Assembly: GCA_945879115.1 (NCBI GenBank)
Contig: CAMDUR010000012.1
Location: forward strand, 1 to 55,888
Reading direction: 5' to 3'
Origin: Polynucleobacter meluiroseus
GTDB lineage: Bacteria > Pseudomonadota > Gammaproteobacteria > Burkholderiales > Burkholderiaceae
Length of the DNA stretch: 55,888 bases
Shown here: in pieces, positions 1 to 8,281 of the stretch
How positions within the stretch are numbered: position 1 is the stretch's first letter
Layout: each line of letters starts with the position of its first letter
The notes under the pieces: model-generated
Database searches by the model: none
Seen by the model: the letters and a program-made list of their open reading frames with translations, nothing else
What the model was told of the DNA's origin: nothing
Translations under genes and position numbers: made by a program

Positions 1-75
1 ATATTCGCATTGATTGCACTGCTATTCGAGGTTCTCATTGCGTCCTACTCCATTCGTTGGAAACCTCATGCCTAA
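1..75 (+). CDS. C-terminal end of a membrane protein (partial)
   Basis: The window opens inside a reading frame that runs to a TAA at 73-75. The 24 visible residues are a hydrophobic stretch (IFALIALLFEVLIASYS) followed by a basic tail (IRWKPHA), which looks like a last transmembrane helix with a short positively charged end. The family cannot be named from this. The gap to the next gene is 48 bases, so the two may share a transcript. Confidence 0.5.
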   Translation: MFALIALLFEVLIASYSIRWKPHA

Positions 76-123
76 GATAATTTTTACCTCCGCTCATAAA
101 CTTAAAAAACCGAGGAGTTCAAG

Positions 124-657
124 ATGACCATTTATCAATACAAAGACAAAGTGCCACAAATCCATGAGTCTGCCTTTGTTGCTAAAGAAGCAATTATTAT
201 TGGAGATGTAATCTTGGGTGAGGACGTCAGTGTTTGGCCTGGTGTTGTGATTCGGGGAGATAACGAGCCCATCACTCTTGGTAAAGGTAGCAATGTTCAA
301 GAGGGCACTGTGATGCACACAGATATGGGTTGTCCATTGACTGTTGCAGACAATGTCACAATTGGTCATCAAGCGATGCTTCACGGTTGCACCATTGGGG
401 AAGGCTCTTTGATCGGTATTCAGGCAATTATTCTCAATCGAGCGGTGATTGGCAAAAACTGTTTGGTGGGAGCCGGTTCAGTGGTGACAGAAGGCAAAGT
501 ATTTCCGGATAATTCTTTAATCTTAGGCTCTCCTGCTAAAGTAGTTCGAGAATTAACTCCAGAAGCTCTAGCAGGTATGAAGGCTAATGCTGCAAGTTAT
601 GTTGCTAAGACAGATTTATTCAAGCAACACCTGGTTGAGATTCCTCACAAAAATTAA
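124..657 (+). CDS. Gamma-carbonic anhydrase family protein (YrdA/PaaY-like)
   Basis: A 177-residue left-handed beta-helix protein of the hexapeptide-repeat superfamily. Repeats such as IIIGDV, VVIRGD, VTIGHQ and CLVGAG cover about residues 20-140, and a short C-terminal helix follows. The three zinc-ligand histidines of the gamma-class fold are present at about H65, H82 and H87. Known members are trimers that bind zinc; some are weak carbonic anhydrases, others act as thioesterases or have no proven activity, so the reaction is not certain. GAGGAG at 112-117 lies 6 bases before the ATG and fixes the start. Confidence 0.88.
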   Translation: MTIYQYKDKVPQIHESAFVAKEAIIIGDVILGEDVSVWPGVVIRGDNEPITLGKGSNVQEGTVMHTDMGCPLTVADNVTIGHQAMLHGCTIGEGSLIGIQAIILNRAVIGKNCLVGAGSVVTEGKVFPDNSLILGSPAKVVRELTPEALAGMKANAASYVAKTDLFKQHLVEIPHKN

Positions 658-696
658 AAAGAAGTCTGATCAACTTAGAGTAACTAAGGGTAAGCA

Positions 697-1047
697 ATGA
701 TTCCAGGATTGGTTCAAATACTTTTATGGCAGGGTGTTGGGGAGCTAATCTCTTACTTCTTTTTACCCATCTTGCCTGGTCCTGTTTTGGGTTTAATTTT
801 CTTGCTAGTCTTTTTGATCATCAGAGGGCATGTTAATGCCCCACTGGCGATGGTTTCAGATGCATTTAGCCAACACCTAGGCGTTCTATTTGTTCCTGCT
901 GCAGTTGGTGTGATTCTTTTTTTACCGCAATTAAAAGCAAATGCTTTTGCGATCATCACGGCACTCTTGGTCAGCGTTGTTCTAACCATCACAACTACTG
1001 CAGTAATTGTTCGTTTTTTTGCTAAGAAGGATTCAAGTGAATCCTAA
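697..1047 (+). CDS. CidA/LrgA family holin-like membrane protein
   Basis: A 116-residue very hydrophobic protein with about four transmembrane segments and the family signature around residues 20-45 (LPILPGPVLGLIFLL). CidA/LrgA proteins are small inner-membrane proteins paired with LrgB. In Gram-positive bacteria they modulate murein hydrolase activity and by-product (pyruvate) transport; their role in proteobacteria is poorly known. The next gene starts inside its last codons, which is the standard lrgA-lrgB pairing. Confidence 0.87.
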   Translation: MIPGLVQILLWQGVGELISYFFLPILPGPVLGLIFLLVFLIIRGHVNAPLAMVSDAFSQHLGVLFVPAAVGVILFLPQLKANAFAIITALLVSVVLTITTTAVIVRFFAKKDSSES

Positions 1048-1762
1048 TAACTTACAGATTGCGGAGATCTGGGTCTATCTTTCAGGCAGTCCCTTATTTG
1101 CCCTCATATTGACTTTAACGGCATACCAAATCGGTAGCTTCCTCTATCAAAAGACTGATAAGTACCCATTAGCGAATCCTGTAGCCATTGCTGTGATTTT
1201 GGTAGCAGTAGTTTTGTATTTAGTTGATATGCCTTATCAAAAGTATTTTGAGGGCGCACAGTTTGTGCATTTCTTATTAGGTACTGCGACAGTCTCTTTG
1301 GCAGTGCCAATCTATCGTGGTATTGCGGGCCTTAAAACCAGACTCATTCCACTCATGATCGCTTTGTTATGTGGCGGTATTGTTTCGATTGTGAGCGCGG
1401 TAAGTATCGTTACATTGATGGGTGCAGATAGCGCCATCATCGGAGCTTTTTATCCTAAATCAGTGACAGCACCAATTGCTATGGGAGTGGCTGAACGTTT
1501 GGGTGTTTCACCAACATTAACCGCAGTGTTCGCAGTTGTCACCGGCATATTAGGAGCCATGCTGGGTAGTGGCATTCTGAACCTACTGGGTATGAAAGCA
1601 TGGTGGCAACGTGGTTTTGCTATGGGTGTTGCTGCTCACGGTATCGGCACCTCAAGAGCATTTGCCGTCCACCCTGAAGCGGGTACTTATGCCAGTCTAG
1701 CAATGGGATTGCATGGCATCGCTGGAGCATTGTTAATTCCGCTCCTCAAGAACTATATGTGA
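1037..1762 (+). CDS. LrgB family membrane protein
   Basis: LrgB-family protein of about 241 residues with many transmembrane segments and the conserved family blocks PKSVTAPIAMGV and AAHGIGTSRAF in the C-terminal half. It is the usual partner of CidA/LrgA and may form a two-component export system for small metabolites. I chose GTG at 1037 because AAGG at 1027-1030 sits 6 bases upstream and the length then fits the family. An upstream TTG at 1007 is in frame but has no ribosome binding site. The reading frame overlaps the end of the lrgA homologue by 11 bases, suggesting translational coupling. Confidence 0.86.
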   Translation: MNPNNLQIAEIWVYLSGSPLFALILTLTAYQIGSFLYQKTDKYPLANPVAIAVILVAVVLYLVDMPYQKYFEGAQFVHFLLGTATVSLAVPIYRGIAGLKTRLIPLMIALLCGGIVSIVSAVSIVTLMGADSAIIGAFYPKSVTAPIAMGVAERLGVSPTLTAVFAVVTGILGAMLGSGILNLLGMKAWWQRGFAMGVAAHGIGTSRAFAVHPEAGTYASLAMGLHGIAGALLIPLLKNYM

Positions 1763-1843
1763 CTAGCCTCATAGCATCACAAACTTCAACTAATCTATCA
1801 GTTTGACTTAAGTATTTGATTGACCCTGTAGACCTATCAAGCA

Positions 1844-1868
1844 ATTACTTATAAAATATATAAGTAAT
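1844..1868. promoter_or_regulatory. Perfect AT-rich inverted repeat upstream of the small-membrane-protein cluster
   Basis: The arms ATTACTTATA (1844-1853) and TATAAGTAAT (1859-1868) are exact reverse complements around a 5-base centre. It ends 26 bases before the first small gene. It could be an operator for a dimeric regulator, or it could overlap promoter elements. It has no T-run and so is a poor terminator for lrgB. Confidence 0.45.
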
Positions 1869-1894
1869 ATAATCCTCCTTCCAGAAGAAAGGAG

Positions 1895-2128
1895 ATGCTT
1901 ATTAATAATTTAAATTTTTGGGTAAAAAAATATAACAGAGATCAAGTGGATGCATATTCAAGATATGCACATGCACTATCAGTTGCAGCAGGTATTGGAG
2001 CTTTTAGTTTGTTTTTCAGTGATGGAGAACTATTGGGGATAATTCTTAAATTTACTGTTTTATTTTTGGTCATGATAATTTTATTTGGATTTGGAATAAA
2101 CATTTTAAGGAAGCAAAATGACGATTGA
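1895..2128 (+). CDS. Small hypothetical membrane protein (77 aa)
   Basis: No family recognised. The protein has a polar N-terminus (about 25 residues with several Tyr, Lys and Arg), then two likely transmembrane segments at about residues 27-43 (LSVAAGIGAFSLFFS) and 46-70 (LLGIILKFTVLFLVMIILFGFGI), and ends in a charged RKQNDD tail. Base composition is markedly AT-rich compared with neighbours. The start is odd: AAAGGAG (1888-1894) directly abuts the ATG at 1895 with no spacer, while a rare ATT at 1901 would have ideal spacing. It overlaps the next small gene, so the three probably form one operon. Confidence 0.55.
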   Translation: MLINNLNFWVKKYNRDQVDAYSRYAHALSVAAGIGAFSLFFSDGELLGIILKFTVLFLVMIILFGFGINILRKQNDD

Positions 2129-2294
2129 AAAAAGCATTATGCAAATGGCATTTCTATTATTTATACTTTTCACTTCTATTTACATATTCAGAGCATTTAT
2201 ACAGGTGGAAAAAGAACGAGAAAAAGAGAGAGCTGAACGTAAAAATAAAGAATTAGGTATTACAGAAAGTTTGCATGACCAACACGCAAAATGA
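2118..2294 (+). CDS. Small single-pass membrane protein (58 aa)
   Basis: A 58-residue frame starting inside the end of the preceding gene (ATG 2118 against stop 2126-2128) and ending where the next small frame begins (ATGA at 2291-2294). It encodes one transmembrane helix (about residues 9-29, MAFLLFILFTSIYIF) followed by a highly charged coiled-coil-like tail rich in KERE repeats. It is clearly related to the next gene: both share a KS..Q start, an RA motif after the helix, and VxKEREKExAERK. Function unknown. Confidence 0.6.
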   Translation: MTIEKSIMQMAFLLFILFTSIYIFRAFIQVEKEREKERAERKNKELGITESLHDQHAK

Positions 2295-2308
2295 ATATTG
2301 GAGAAAAA

Positions 2309-2470
2309 ATGATAATTGATAAAAGTCCTGTCCAATTAATTTTACTGATATTAATAACTATATTTAGTGCATTCTTATTAAGAGCTTCCAAGAGTGTCAA
2401 CAAAGAACGTGAAAAAGAAAAAGCTGAACGAAAGAGTCAAGTAGCAGAAATAAAAGCAGAAGCTTCTTAA
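2309..2470 (+). CDS. Small single-pass membrane protein, paralogue of the preceding gene (53 aa)
   Basis: A second copy of the same small-protein type: one transmembrane helix (about residues 10-25, LILLILITIFSAFLL), then RASKSVNKEREKEKAERK and a short acidic/Ala tail. I prefer ATG 2309 because GGAG at 2300-2303 is spaced 5 bases from it. An in-frame ATG at 2291 overlaps the upstream stop codon and would add six residues. Tandem duplication followed by divergence is the simplest reading. Function unknown. Confidence 0.6.
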   Translation: MIIDKSPVQLILLILITIFSAFLLRASKSVNKEREKEKAERKSQVAEIKAEAS

Positions 2471-2474
2471 GTAA

Positions 2475-2498
2475 TGATGGTGACTTTAGTCACCATCA
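2475..2498. terminator. Hairpin between convergent genes
   Basis: A 10-bp perfect stem (TGATGGTGAC / GTCACCATCA) with a TTTA loop lies between the end of the small-gene cluster and the end of the converging ygiQ gene. There is no long T-run on either strand, so termination strength is uncertain. Confidence 0.5.
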
Positions 2499-2508
2499 CC
2501 AAACTAGC

Positions 2509-4971
2509 TTACTTCTTAAAGCTAGGTTTTGATCGAGGAGTAACCCGCGCAGATGGGGATCTGGATGCTGATGAAGTTCCAGGAGAGCTTTGATTGCTTC
2601 TAGGACCTTGAGCTGCCTTAATGGCTTGTATACCATTACGCATAGGGCGTGCGCCAGGTGTTGATGGTCTCGTTCCGGCTCGAGGAGGTAAGCCTGTATG
2701 TTGCGTCAGGATTTGCCCACGTACTGGTTTTTGAGGCACTGAAAAATCGCGTGGGTTGTTAGCTTCCACAGCTTGGGCTGATTTTCCGAGGTAAGAGTTC
2801 TTGCGACGAGGACTTTGATAAGTCCCATCTGTATTTGGTTGATAGTTTGGAATCAAATGATGTTTACCGTTACCGATTAAATCAGCACGACCCATTTTTT
2901 TCAGAGCCTCGCGAAGGAGTGGCCAGTTGTTGGCATCGTGATAACGTAAAAAAGCTTTATGTAAACGTCGACGCTTTTCACCACGAACAATATCCACCGT
3001 TTCACTATCGCGCGTTACTTTACGTAATGGATTCTTATTCGTGTGGTACATCGCAGTGGCGGTTGCCATTGGTGAAGGATAGAAAGTTTGAACTTGATCA
3101 GCTCTAAAACCATTCTTCTTTAACCAAATGGCTAAATGCATCATATCTTCATCACTGGTGCCTGGGTGGGCGGCGATAAAGTAAGGGACTAAAAATTGTT
3201 CTTTGCCAGCTTCTTTAGAATACTTATCAAAGAGTTCTTTGAACTTATCGTAAGCACCCATACCAGGCTTCATCATTTTTGATAAAGGACCTTGCTCGGT
3301 ATGTTCTGGAGCGATTTTTAAATAGCCACCAACGTGATGCGATACCAACTCTTTAATATAGGCTGGTGCTTTAACCGCCAAATCGTAACGAACGCCCGAT
3401 CCAATCAAAATCTTCTTGATACCCGGTAGCGCTCTTGCGCGACGGTACAACTGAATTAGTGGTGTGTGATCGGTATTAAGGTTAGGGCAGACATCTGGAT
3501 AAACACAAGATGGTTTACGGCAATGCGCTTCAATCTCTCTTGATTTACAAGCAATGCGGTACATATTGGCAGTAGGACCGCCTAAATCAGAAATAACGCC
3601 TGTAAAGCCAGGGACTTTATCTCTGATATCTTCAATTTCTTTAATGATCGAATTCGATGAGCGGTTCTGAATGATGCGACCTTCATGCTCAGTAATGGAG
3701 CAGAAAGTACATCCACCAAAACAACCACGCATGATATTGACTGAAAAACGAATCATATCCCAAGCAGGGATCTTCGCATCACCGTATGAGGGATGAGGAG
3801 CTCTGGCATAAGGTAAATCAAATACAGAGTCCATCTCTTCGGTTGTCAGTGGAACTGCTGGTTGATTTAACCAAACATCTCTGACCGATGCACCTTCACC
3901 ATGTTGCTGAACCAAGGCACGTGCATTGCCTGGATTGGTCTCAAGATGAAGAACACGGCTCGCGTGGGCATACAAAACAGGATCTCGTTTAACAGCCTCA
4001 TAGCTCGGTAAACGAATCACAGTCGTGTCACGCTCTAAGCGCTTCTTGGCGCTCGGTACTAGTGTGATAGCTTGAACCGCAGGTGCTTGAGCTTTAGCTG
4101 GTTCTTCTAGCGTACCATCAGTTTTTTTACAAGTAGTGCCTTGCTCTACTGCTTGCTCATCAGGAGTTAGGTAAGGATTGATGGGAGCTTCTACGATACC
4201 CGGTTCATCTACCGTGCTGGAATCAATCTCAGTAAATCCAGGTGCTGAGTGGCGTCTAACAAAAGCGGTGCCTCGGATATCAATGATGTCACCAATTGCC
4301 TCGCCCTTAGAAAGACGGTGAGCAATTTCAACAACGGCACGCTCTGCATTTCCGTAAAGCAAGATATCAGCTTTTGCATCGATCAAAATAGAGCGTCGCA
4401 CTTTATCTTGCCAGTAGTCATAGTGAGCAATTCGTCGTAATGATGCTTCGATACCACCCATCACAATTGGCACTTCAGGGTAAGCTTCACGACAACGTTG
4501 TGCATAAACTAAAGAACAGCGATCAGGGCGATTGCCACCCATACCACCGGCAGTGTAAGCATCGTCACTACGAACTTTGCGATCAGCCGTATAACGGTTA
4601 ATCATCGAGTCCATATTTCCGGCAGCTACACCATAAAATAAATTTGGTTGACCTAAAGTTTTAAATGGATCAGCAGATTGCCAATCAGGCTGAGCAATAA
4701 TGCCTACTCTAAAACCTTGAGCTTCAAGCAAGCGACCAATGATCGCCATACCAAAACTAGGATGATCAACATAAGCATCGCCCGTCACAATAATGATGTC
4801 ACAACTATCCCAACCCAATTGATCCATTTCTTCTCGGCTCATTGGCAAGAAGGGGGCTGTTCCGAAACACTCTGCCCAATATTTAGGGTAAGAGTCTAAT
4901 CGGGGAGAGCTTGGAATCAGGATGGGGTTAAAAGGTGCGTTCACGGTGCGTATTTTAGGCTTTTTAGGCAT
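2509..4971 (-). CDS. ygiQ: YgiQ family radical SAM protein
   Basis: An 820-residue UPF0313/YgiQ protein, longer than the roughly 740 residues usual for the family. The N-terminal part contains the family segment [18 protein letters not shown] (about residues 57-74), resembling a cobalamin-binding-like fold. The radical SAM cluster motif CxxxCxxC is seen as CFGGCTFC at about residues 413-420. Extra length comes from a low-complexity insert near residues 270-310 (Glu/Ala/Pro-rich) and a disordered Ser/Pro/Arg C-terminus after about residue 730. The substrate is unknown. The next gene upstream on this strand ends 110 bases away, behind a perfect hairpin. Confidence 0.9.
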   Translation of the reverse strand: MPKKPKIRTVNAPFNPILIPSSPRLDSYPKYWAECFGTAPFLPMSREEMDQLGWDSCDIIIVTGDAYVDHPSFGMAIIGRLLEAQGFRVGIIAQPDWQSADPFKTLGQPNLFYGVAAGNMDSMINRYTADRKVRSDDAYTAGGMGGNRPDRCSLVYAQRCREAYPEVPIVMGGIEASLRRIAHYDYWQDKVRRSILIDAKADILLYGNAERAVVEIAHRLSKGEAIGDIIDIRGTAFVRRHSAPGFTEIDSSTVDEPGIVEAPINPYLTPDEQAVEQGTTCKKTDGTLEEPAKAQAPAVQAITLVPSAKKRLERDTTVIRLPSYEAVKRDPVLYAHASRVLHLETNPGNARALVQQHGEGASVRDVWLNQPAVPLTTEEMDSVFDLPYARAPHPSYGDAKIPAWDMIRFSVNIMRGCFGGCTFCSITEHEGRIIQNRSSNSIIKEIEDIRDKVPGFTGVISDLGGPTANMYRIACKSREIEAHCRKPSCVYPDVCPNLNTDHTPLIQLYRRARALPGIKKILIGSGVRYDLAVKAPAYIKELVSHHVGGYLKIAPEHTEQGPLSKMMKPGMGAYDKFKELFDKYSKEAGKEQFLVPYFIAAHPGTSDEDMMHLAIWLKKNGFRADQVQTFYPSPMATATAMYHTNKNPLRKVTRDSETVDIVRGEKRRRLHKAFLRYHDANNWPLLREALKKMGRADLIGNGKHHLIPNYQPNTDGTYQSPRRKNSYLGKSAQAVEANNPRDFSVPQKPVRGQILTQHTGLPPRAGTRPSTPGARPMRNGIQAIKAAQGPRSNQSSPGTSSASRSPSARVTPRSKPSFKK

Positions 4972-5032
4972 TTTGTGCTTGCTGAGGCTGCTTGCTCTTA
5001 AACAGACCTACTTCTTAAGCAGAAATGAGCTA

Positions 5033-5066
5033 ACTCAACTTGGACCAAAGTAGGTCCAAGTTGAGT
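5033..5066. terminator. Perfect 14-bp hairpin between PEBP-family gene and ygiQ
   Basis: The arms ACTCAACTTGGACC and GGTCCAAGTTGAGT flank a 6-base loop (AAAGTA). It lies 15 bases after the stop of the leftward PEBP-family gene and upstream of ygiQ, so it probably separates the two transcription units. It lacks a U-tract, so it could also be a recognition or processing site. Confidence 0.55.
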
Positions 5067-5080
5067 GAAATTAAATGTAT

Positions 5081-5707
5081 TTAGAGTTGAACTGCGGGAT
5101 TTAAGCTGTAAACACCGACCACACTCGTTTTTGCCAAAACATGCCCTGACATGGCTTCGAGAGCTTCTGCGCCTGTGAATGGGCCTGAGAGTGGCAATTT
5201 TTCGACTGATAGGGCATAAACCATGAAAACATATTCATGTTTAATTTCATCATTCCATGGAGGGCAGGGACCGTCATAGCCAAAGTAATGGCCAGCCATC
5301 TCTGGATCACCTTTGAACCATGCTGTGTAGTCATTGATGCCCGCTAGACCTACAGGGCTCTGACTAGCAGTTTTTCCTCTTGGTGTGACTGATGAAGAGT
5401 GTGAGCCAGCTGCAATATGAGTGACAGTAGCCGGGATGTTCACCAATACCCAGTGATAGAAATCAACACGAGCTAAGCTCGCTGGGACTGTTTGACCTTC
5501 TTTATTGACCTGATCACCTCGACTTGGAACATGTGGATCATGGCAAATAATCGCAAAAGATTTGGTTTCTCTTGGAGCACCGCTCCAAGAAAGTTCAGGA
5601 TTTTTATTCGAAGATAGGGTGATATGAGTCTTGGGATCTGCAACTGCAAAAGCAAATTCACCAGGAATAACACCTTTGTCTTTAAAACTTGCACTTGTGG
5701 CTTGCAT
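5081..5707 (-). CDS. YbhB/YbcL family Raf kinase inhibitor-like protein (PEBP)
   Basis: A 208-residue phosphatidylethanolamine-binding-protein family member. Conserved pocket motifs are visible: ELSWSGAPRETKSFAIICHDPHVP (about residues 38-61), FYHWVLVNIP, and the glycine-rich YFGYDGPCPPWNDEIKHEYVF block. Family members bind small anionic ligands; bacterial functions are mostly undefined. No signal peptide is seen, so it should be cytoplasmic. GAGGAG sits 5 bases before the ATG. The upstream yjgA gene is 18 bases away and may be cotranscribed. Confidence 0.87.
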   Translation of the reverse strand: MQATSASFKDKGVIPGEFAFAVADPKTHITLSSNKNPELSWSGAPRETKSFAIICHDPHVPSRGDQVNKEGQTVPASLARVDFYHWVLVNIPATVTHIAAGSHSSSVTPRGKTASQSPVGLAGINDYTAWFKGDPEMAGHYFGYDGPCPPWNDEIKHEYVFMVYALSVEKLPLSGPFTGAEALEAMSGHVLAKTSVVGVYSLNPAVQL

Positions 5708-5725
5708 GCTAACTCCTCAGTCAGT

Positions 5726-6052
5726 TTAGATTTTCATCTTATTGGCCCTATTAACGCCAACCAATTTAATCAATGCTTGCTTCATCGCTTCAACTTCCTC
5801 TTCGGGAAGCATACCCATAATCTTACCTAAGTAAGCCACGTGTCGTCGAATCCCACCGTGCGTTCTGACTTTAGGAGTTTGTAGTAAAGCGTCTAATAAA
5901 CGCTCGGGGATAGGCATCTGCTTCCACTTATCGGGTGTCATCTGGCTCATTTCTTCTGCAAGATGATGGCGAGCCTCTAATCGGCGCTTTATTTCCGATT
6001 TACTGGGCTTTTCGTAGACTTGTTCTTCTTCAGGCGTATTTGATTGCTTCAT
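5726..6052 (-). CDS. yjgA: YjgA/DUF615 ribosome-associated protein
   Basis: A 108-residue highly charged helical protein with the DUF615 features: SKSEIKRRLEARHHLAEEM near residues 16-35, LLDALLQTPKVRTHGGIRRHVAYLGKIM in the middle, and a basic C-terminus. The E. coli YjgA (DarP) homologue binds late 50S ribosomal precursors. I chose the ATG at 6052 because the homologous region begins just after it; a longer frame back to 6160 overlaps the divergent yaeQ and lacks recognisable sequence. It starts 51 bases from yaeQ on the opposite strand. Confidence 0.82.
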   Translation of the reverse strand: MKQSNTPEEEQVYEKPSKSEIKRRLEARHHLAEEMSQMTPDKWKQMPIPERLLDALLQTPKVRTHGGIRRHVAYLGKIMGMLPEEEVEAMKQALIKLVGVNRANKMKI

Positions 6053-6103
6053 AATGCTATTTTCGCAGACTCTTGCACATTCATCAGAAAAGTAGAACTC
6101 TTC

Positions 6104-6664
6104 ATGGCTAGTAAAGCAACTATTTTTAAAGTTAACCTCTCGGTAGCTGACATTGACCATTCATACTATGCTGACCATAGTCTAACTCTAGCAAGGCATC
6201 CAAGCGAGACAGATGAGCGCATGATGATGCGTTTATTAGCGCTTTCATTCAACGCACACTTGCTCAACGATTTATGTAATGGCGATGGTCAATTGTTATT
6301 TGGAGCAGGTTTATCAGATCCTGATGAGCCGGATGTTTGGTTGAAAGACTTCACTGGACAAACCCGATTATGGATAGAGGTAGGTCAGCCAGAAGAAAAA
6401 CCCATCAGTCGTGCTTGCTCTAAATCTGACAAAGTTGTTATTTATGCTTATCACCACGCCGCTGAAGTCTGGTGGAAGGGTATTCAGAACAAACTGACTC
6501 GGATGGATAAATTATCAGTTTTTCGTGTGCCTTCAGAGGTATCTCAAGAGCTGGCTAAATGGGCCGAGCGCAGTATGCAGATTCAGGCAACGGTTCAGGA
6601 TGGTCAGCTCATGCTCAGTCACAGCAAGGGCAGTATTGAAGTGACATGTGAGCGCTGGAAGTAA
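6104..6664 (+). CDS. yaeQ: YaeQ family protein
   Basis: A 186-residue YaeQ protein, the usual family length. Recognisable are the N-terminal MASKATIFKVNLSVADIDHSYY, the central block RMMMRLLALSFNAHL, and GAGLSDPDEPDVWLKDFTGQ in a PD-(D/E)XK-nuclease-like fold. The biochemical role is unsettled; homologues were once linked to RfaH suppression. The ATG at 6104 fits the family start, whereas an upstream in-frame ATG at 6044 would overlap yjgA. Confidence 0.88.
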   Translation: MASKATIFKVNLSVADIDHSYYADHSLTLARHPSETDERMMMRLLALSFNAHLLNDLCNGDGQLLFGAGLSDPDEPDVWLKDFTGQTRLWIEVGQPEEKPISRACSKSDKVVIYAYHHAAEVWWKGIQNKLTRMDKLSVFRVPSEVSQELAKWAERSMQIQATVQDGQLMLSHSKGSIEVTCERWK

Positions 6665-6695
6665 ATAAACTAATTAAGCAAACTAAGTAAGCAAA

Positions 6696-6902
6696 CTAGT
6701 AATGAGGCGGTAGCTCATCTCTTGGATTGTTACCGTCGGCTAATGAGTTACTTGCCATTTGTAGTTTGAGGGCTCTCACTTCATTGATAAGCATATCAAT
6801 TTGCTGTTGCTGCTTATAAATGGTTTGGCTGAGTTCTTCCACTAAATCTTCAGCGAAGCTCAATTTAACTTCAATATTGGTCGTGCGTTCATCGCTTGTC
6901 AT
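6696..6902 (-). CDS. slyX: SlyX family protein
   Basis: A 68-residue coiled-coil protein: heptad-like EVKLSFAEDLVEELSQTIYKQQQQIDMLINEVRALK over residues 10-47, then the characteristic proline-rich end DELPPHY. This is the SlyX family signature. SlyX is a small cytoplasmic protein of unknown function often linked to slyD in other bacteria, but not here. It is divergent from the EamA gene downstream. Confidence 0.87.
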   Translation of the reverse strand: MTSDERTTNIEVKLSFAEDLVEELSQTIYKQQQQIDMLINEVRALKLQMASNSLADGNNPRDELPPHY

Positions 6903-7036
6903 GTTCGTCTCACAGAGGGTAAGTCCAAAGCATAATCGAAGTTTGAGCCTAGGTCATGCTAGGATGCGCAACTTTCTATAAATTAAAAAATAATAAAAAA
7001 GCCAATAACAATTCAAATAAAGCCAATACACCAGCA

Positions 7037-7948
7037 ATGACTCAACTCAACCTACGCACAATCTTTTATTTGATACTGCCAACCATCTTATGGGCAGGTA
7101 ATGCCGTAGTTGGTCGTCTTGCTGTGGGAGAAGCCTCCCCCTTATTGCTCAACACGATTCGCTGGGTTTTGGCAGCCATGATTCTGCTGCCACTGGGTTG
7201 GCAGGTATTTAAACCAACAGCTCGTGTTTGGAAATACAAATTACGTTTTGTATTGCTTGGCTTATTGGGTATGGGTTCGTATAACGCACTTTTATACCTT
7301 GCCTTACAAACTTCGTCACCCATCAACCTCACTTTGATTGGCGCCAGCATGCCGATTTGGATGTTGGTCATTGGCGGAATTTTTTATGCACAAACACCAC
7401 AAAAACGCCAACTGCTGGGAGCAGTGATTTCATTATTAGGGGTGGTATTGGTTTTATCGCGGGGCGATTTAACAGTATTGCTAAGTTTAGAATTGTTTCT
7501 TGGCGATTTACTGATGGTCATCGCCACTATTTTTTGGGCTTTTTACAGCTGGATGCTCAGCCATCCAGGTGATAGTCAAGAGTTACAGTGGCCATGGGCG
7601 GAATACTTATTAGCCCAAGTAGTAACAGGATTCATCTGGTCACTTCTCTTTGCTGTTGGTGAAGTAGTCACGCACACGATTCATTTTGAACTGAGCACCT
7701 CAACGGTTTTAATTCTGATATTCATCGCCATTGGACCTTCTCTCATTGCTTATAGATGCTGGGGCCTTGGCGTAAGTGCTGTTGGCCCATCGATTGCCGC
7801 TTTCTTTGCTAACCTAATCCCTTTATTCACTGCTTTGATGTCTGCGGCCATGTTGGGTGAGCCTCCAGAACTCTTCCATGGTTTAGCATTTTTATTGATT
7901 GTGGCCGGCATCTTTGTTTCTTCTAAATTGAGCTTTAAATCAAGTTAA
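7037..7948 (+). CDS. EamA/DMT family transporter
   Basis: About 303 residues with ten predicted transmembrane helices arranged as two EamA repeats, typical of drug/metabolite transporter exporters (RhaT/YdcZ-like). N-terminal motif PTILWAGNAVVGRLA and the repeat-linking WAFYSWMLS are visible. Substrate unknown. I chose ATG 7037 because the first helix begins shortly after it. The in-frame ATG at 6956 would add an Asn/Lys-rich leader with no family counterpart. Confidence 0.85.
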   Translation: MTQLNLRTIFYLILPTILWAGNAVVGRLAVGEASPLLLNTIRWVLAAMILLPLGWQVFKPTARVWKYKLRFVLLGLLGMGSYNALLYLALQTSSPINLTLIGASMPIWMLVIGGIFYAQTPQKRQLLGAVISLLGVVLVLSRGDLTVLLSLELFLGDLLMVIATIFWAFYSWMLSHPGDSQELQWPWAEYLLAQVVTGFIWSLLFAVGEVVTHTIHFELSTSTVLILIFIAIGPSLIAYRCWGLGVSAVGPSIAAFFANLIPLFTALMSAAMLGEPPELFHGLAFLLIVAGIFVSSKLSFKSS

Positions 7949-7954
7949 ACCAAT

Positions 7955-8164
7955 TCAGACAAGAATAAAACGACCGTCTTCCATTTCTGCTTGAGGGCGT
8001 ATCCAATAGTCGTTAGTTTGATGAGATAGATAGACGTAAGCCATTTCTAAAGTGGCCTCGATCTTAGCTAAGCCGATCACTTTATAAAACCCACCAGTTT
8101 TCTTATGCTGCAATCGACTTCCGATTGGAAATAAGCCATCGTTTGTTTTTTCCATAGATATCAT
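7955..8164 (-). CDS. DUF1653-like small protein
   Basis: About 69 residues. The segment GGFYKVIGLAKIEATLEMAYVYLS..TNDYWIRPQAEMEDGRF matches the layout of DUF1653 proteins (G-x-Y-x-V-x-G-A, ETLE, VY, WxRP, M-x-D-GRF). These short proteins are widespread and uncharacterised. GGAAG spaced 6 bases before ATG 8164 supports this start; ATG 8155 is an alternative three codons in. It converges with the EamA gene, ending 6 bases from its stop. Confidence 0.6.
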   Translation of the reverse strand: MISMEKTNDGLFPIGSRLQHKKTGGFYKVIGLAKIEATLEMAYVYLSHQTNDYWIRPQAEMEDGRFILV

Positions 8165-8281
8165 CTCTAACTTCCTTAAAAACTTAAATACATAACCCAT
8201 ACCAATTTACTAATTAAAGAATATTACTTGACTGGGTGAGCTACTGGACTAATTGCGAGATAATAGACTCAAGAGAAAACC

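Noticed and set aside
1007..1036. Longer lrgB reading from TTG 1007
   Set aside because: No ribosome binding site; GTG 1037 with AAGG gives the family's length.
2835..3107. Plus-strand 90-codon frame in ygiQ
   Set aside because: Antisense to the strongly conserved ygiQ; no family features.
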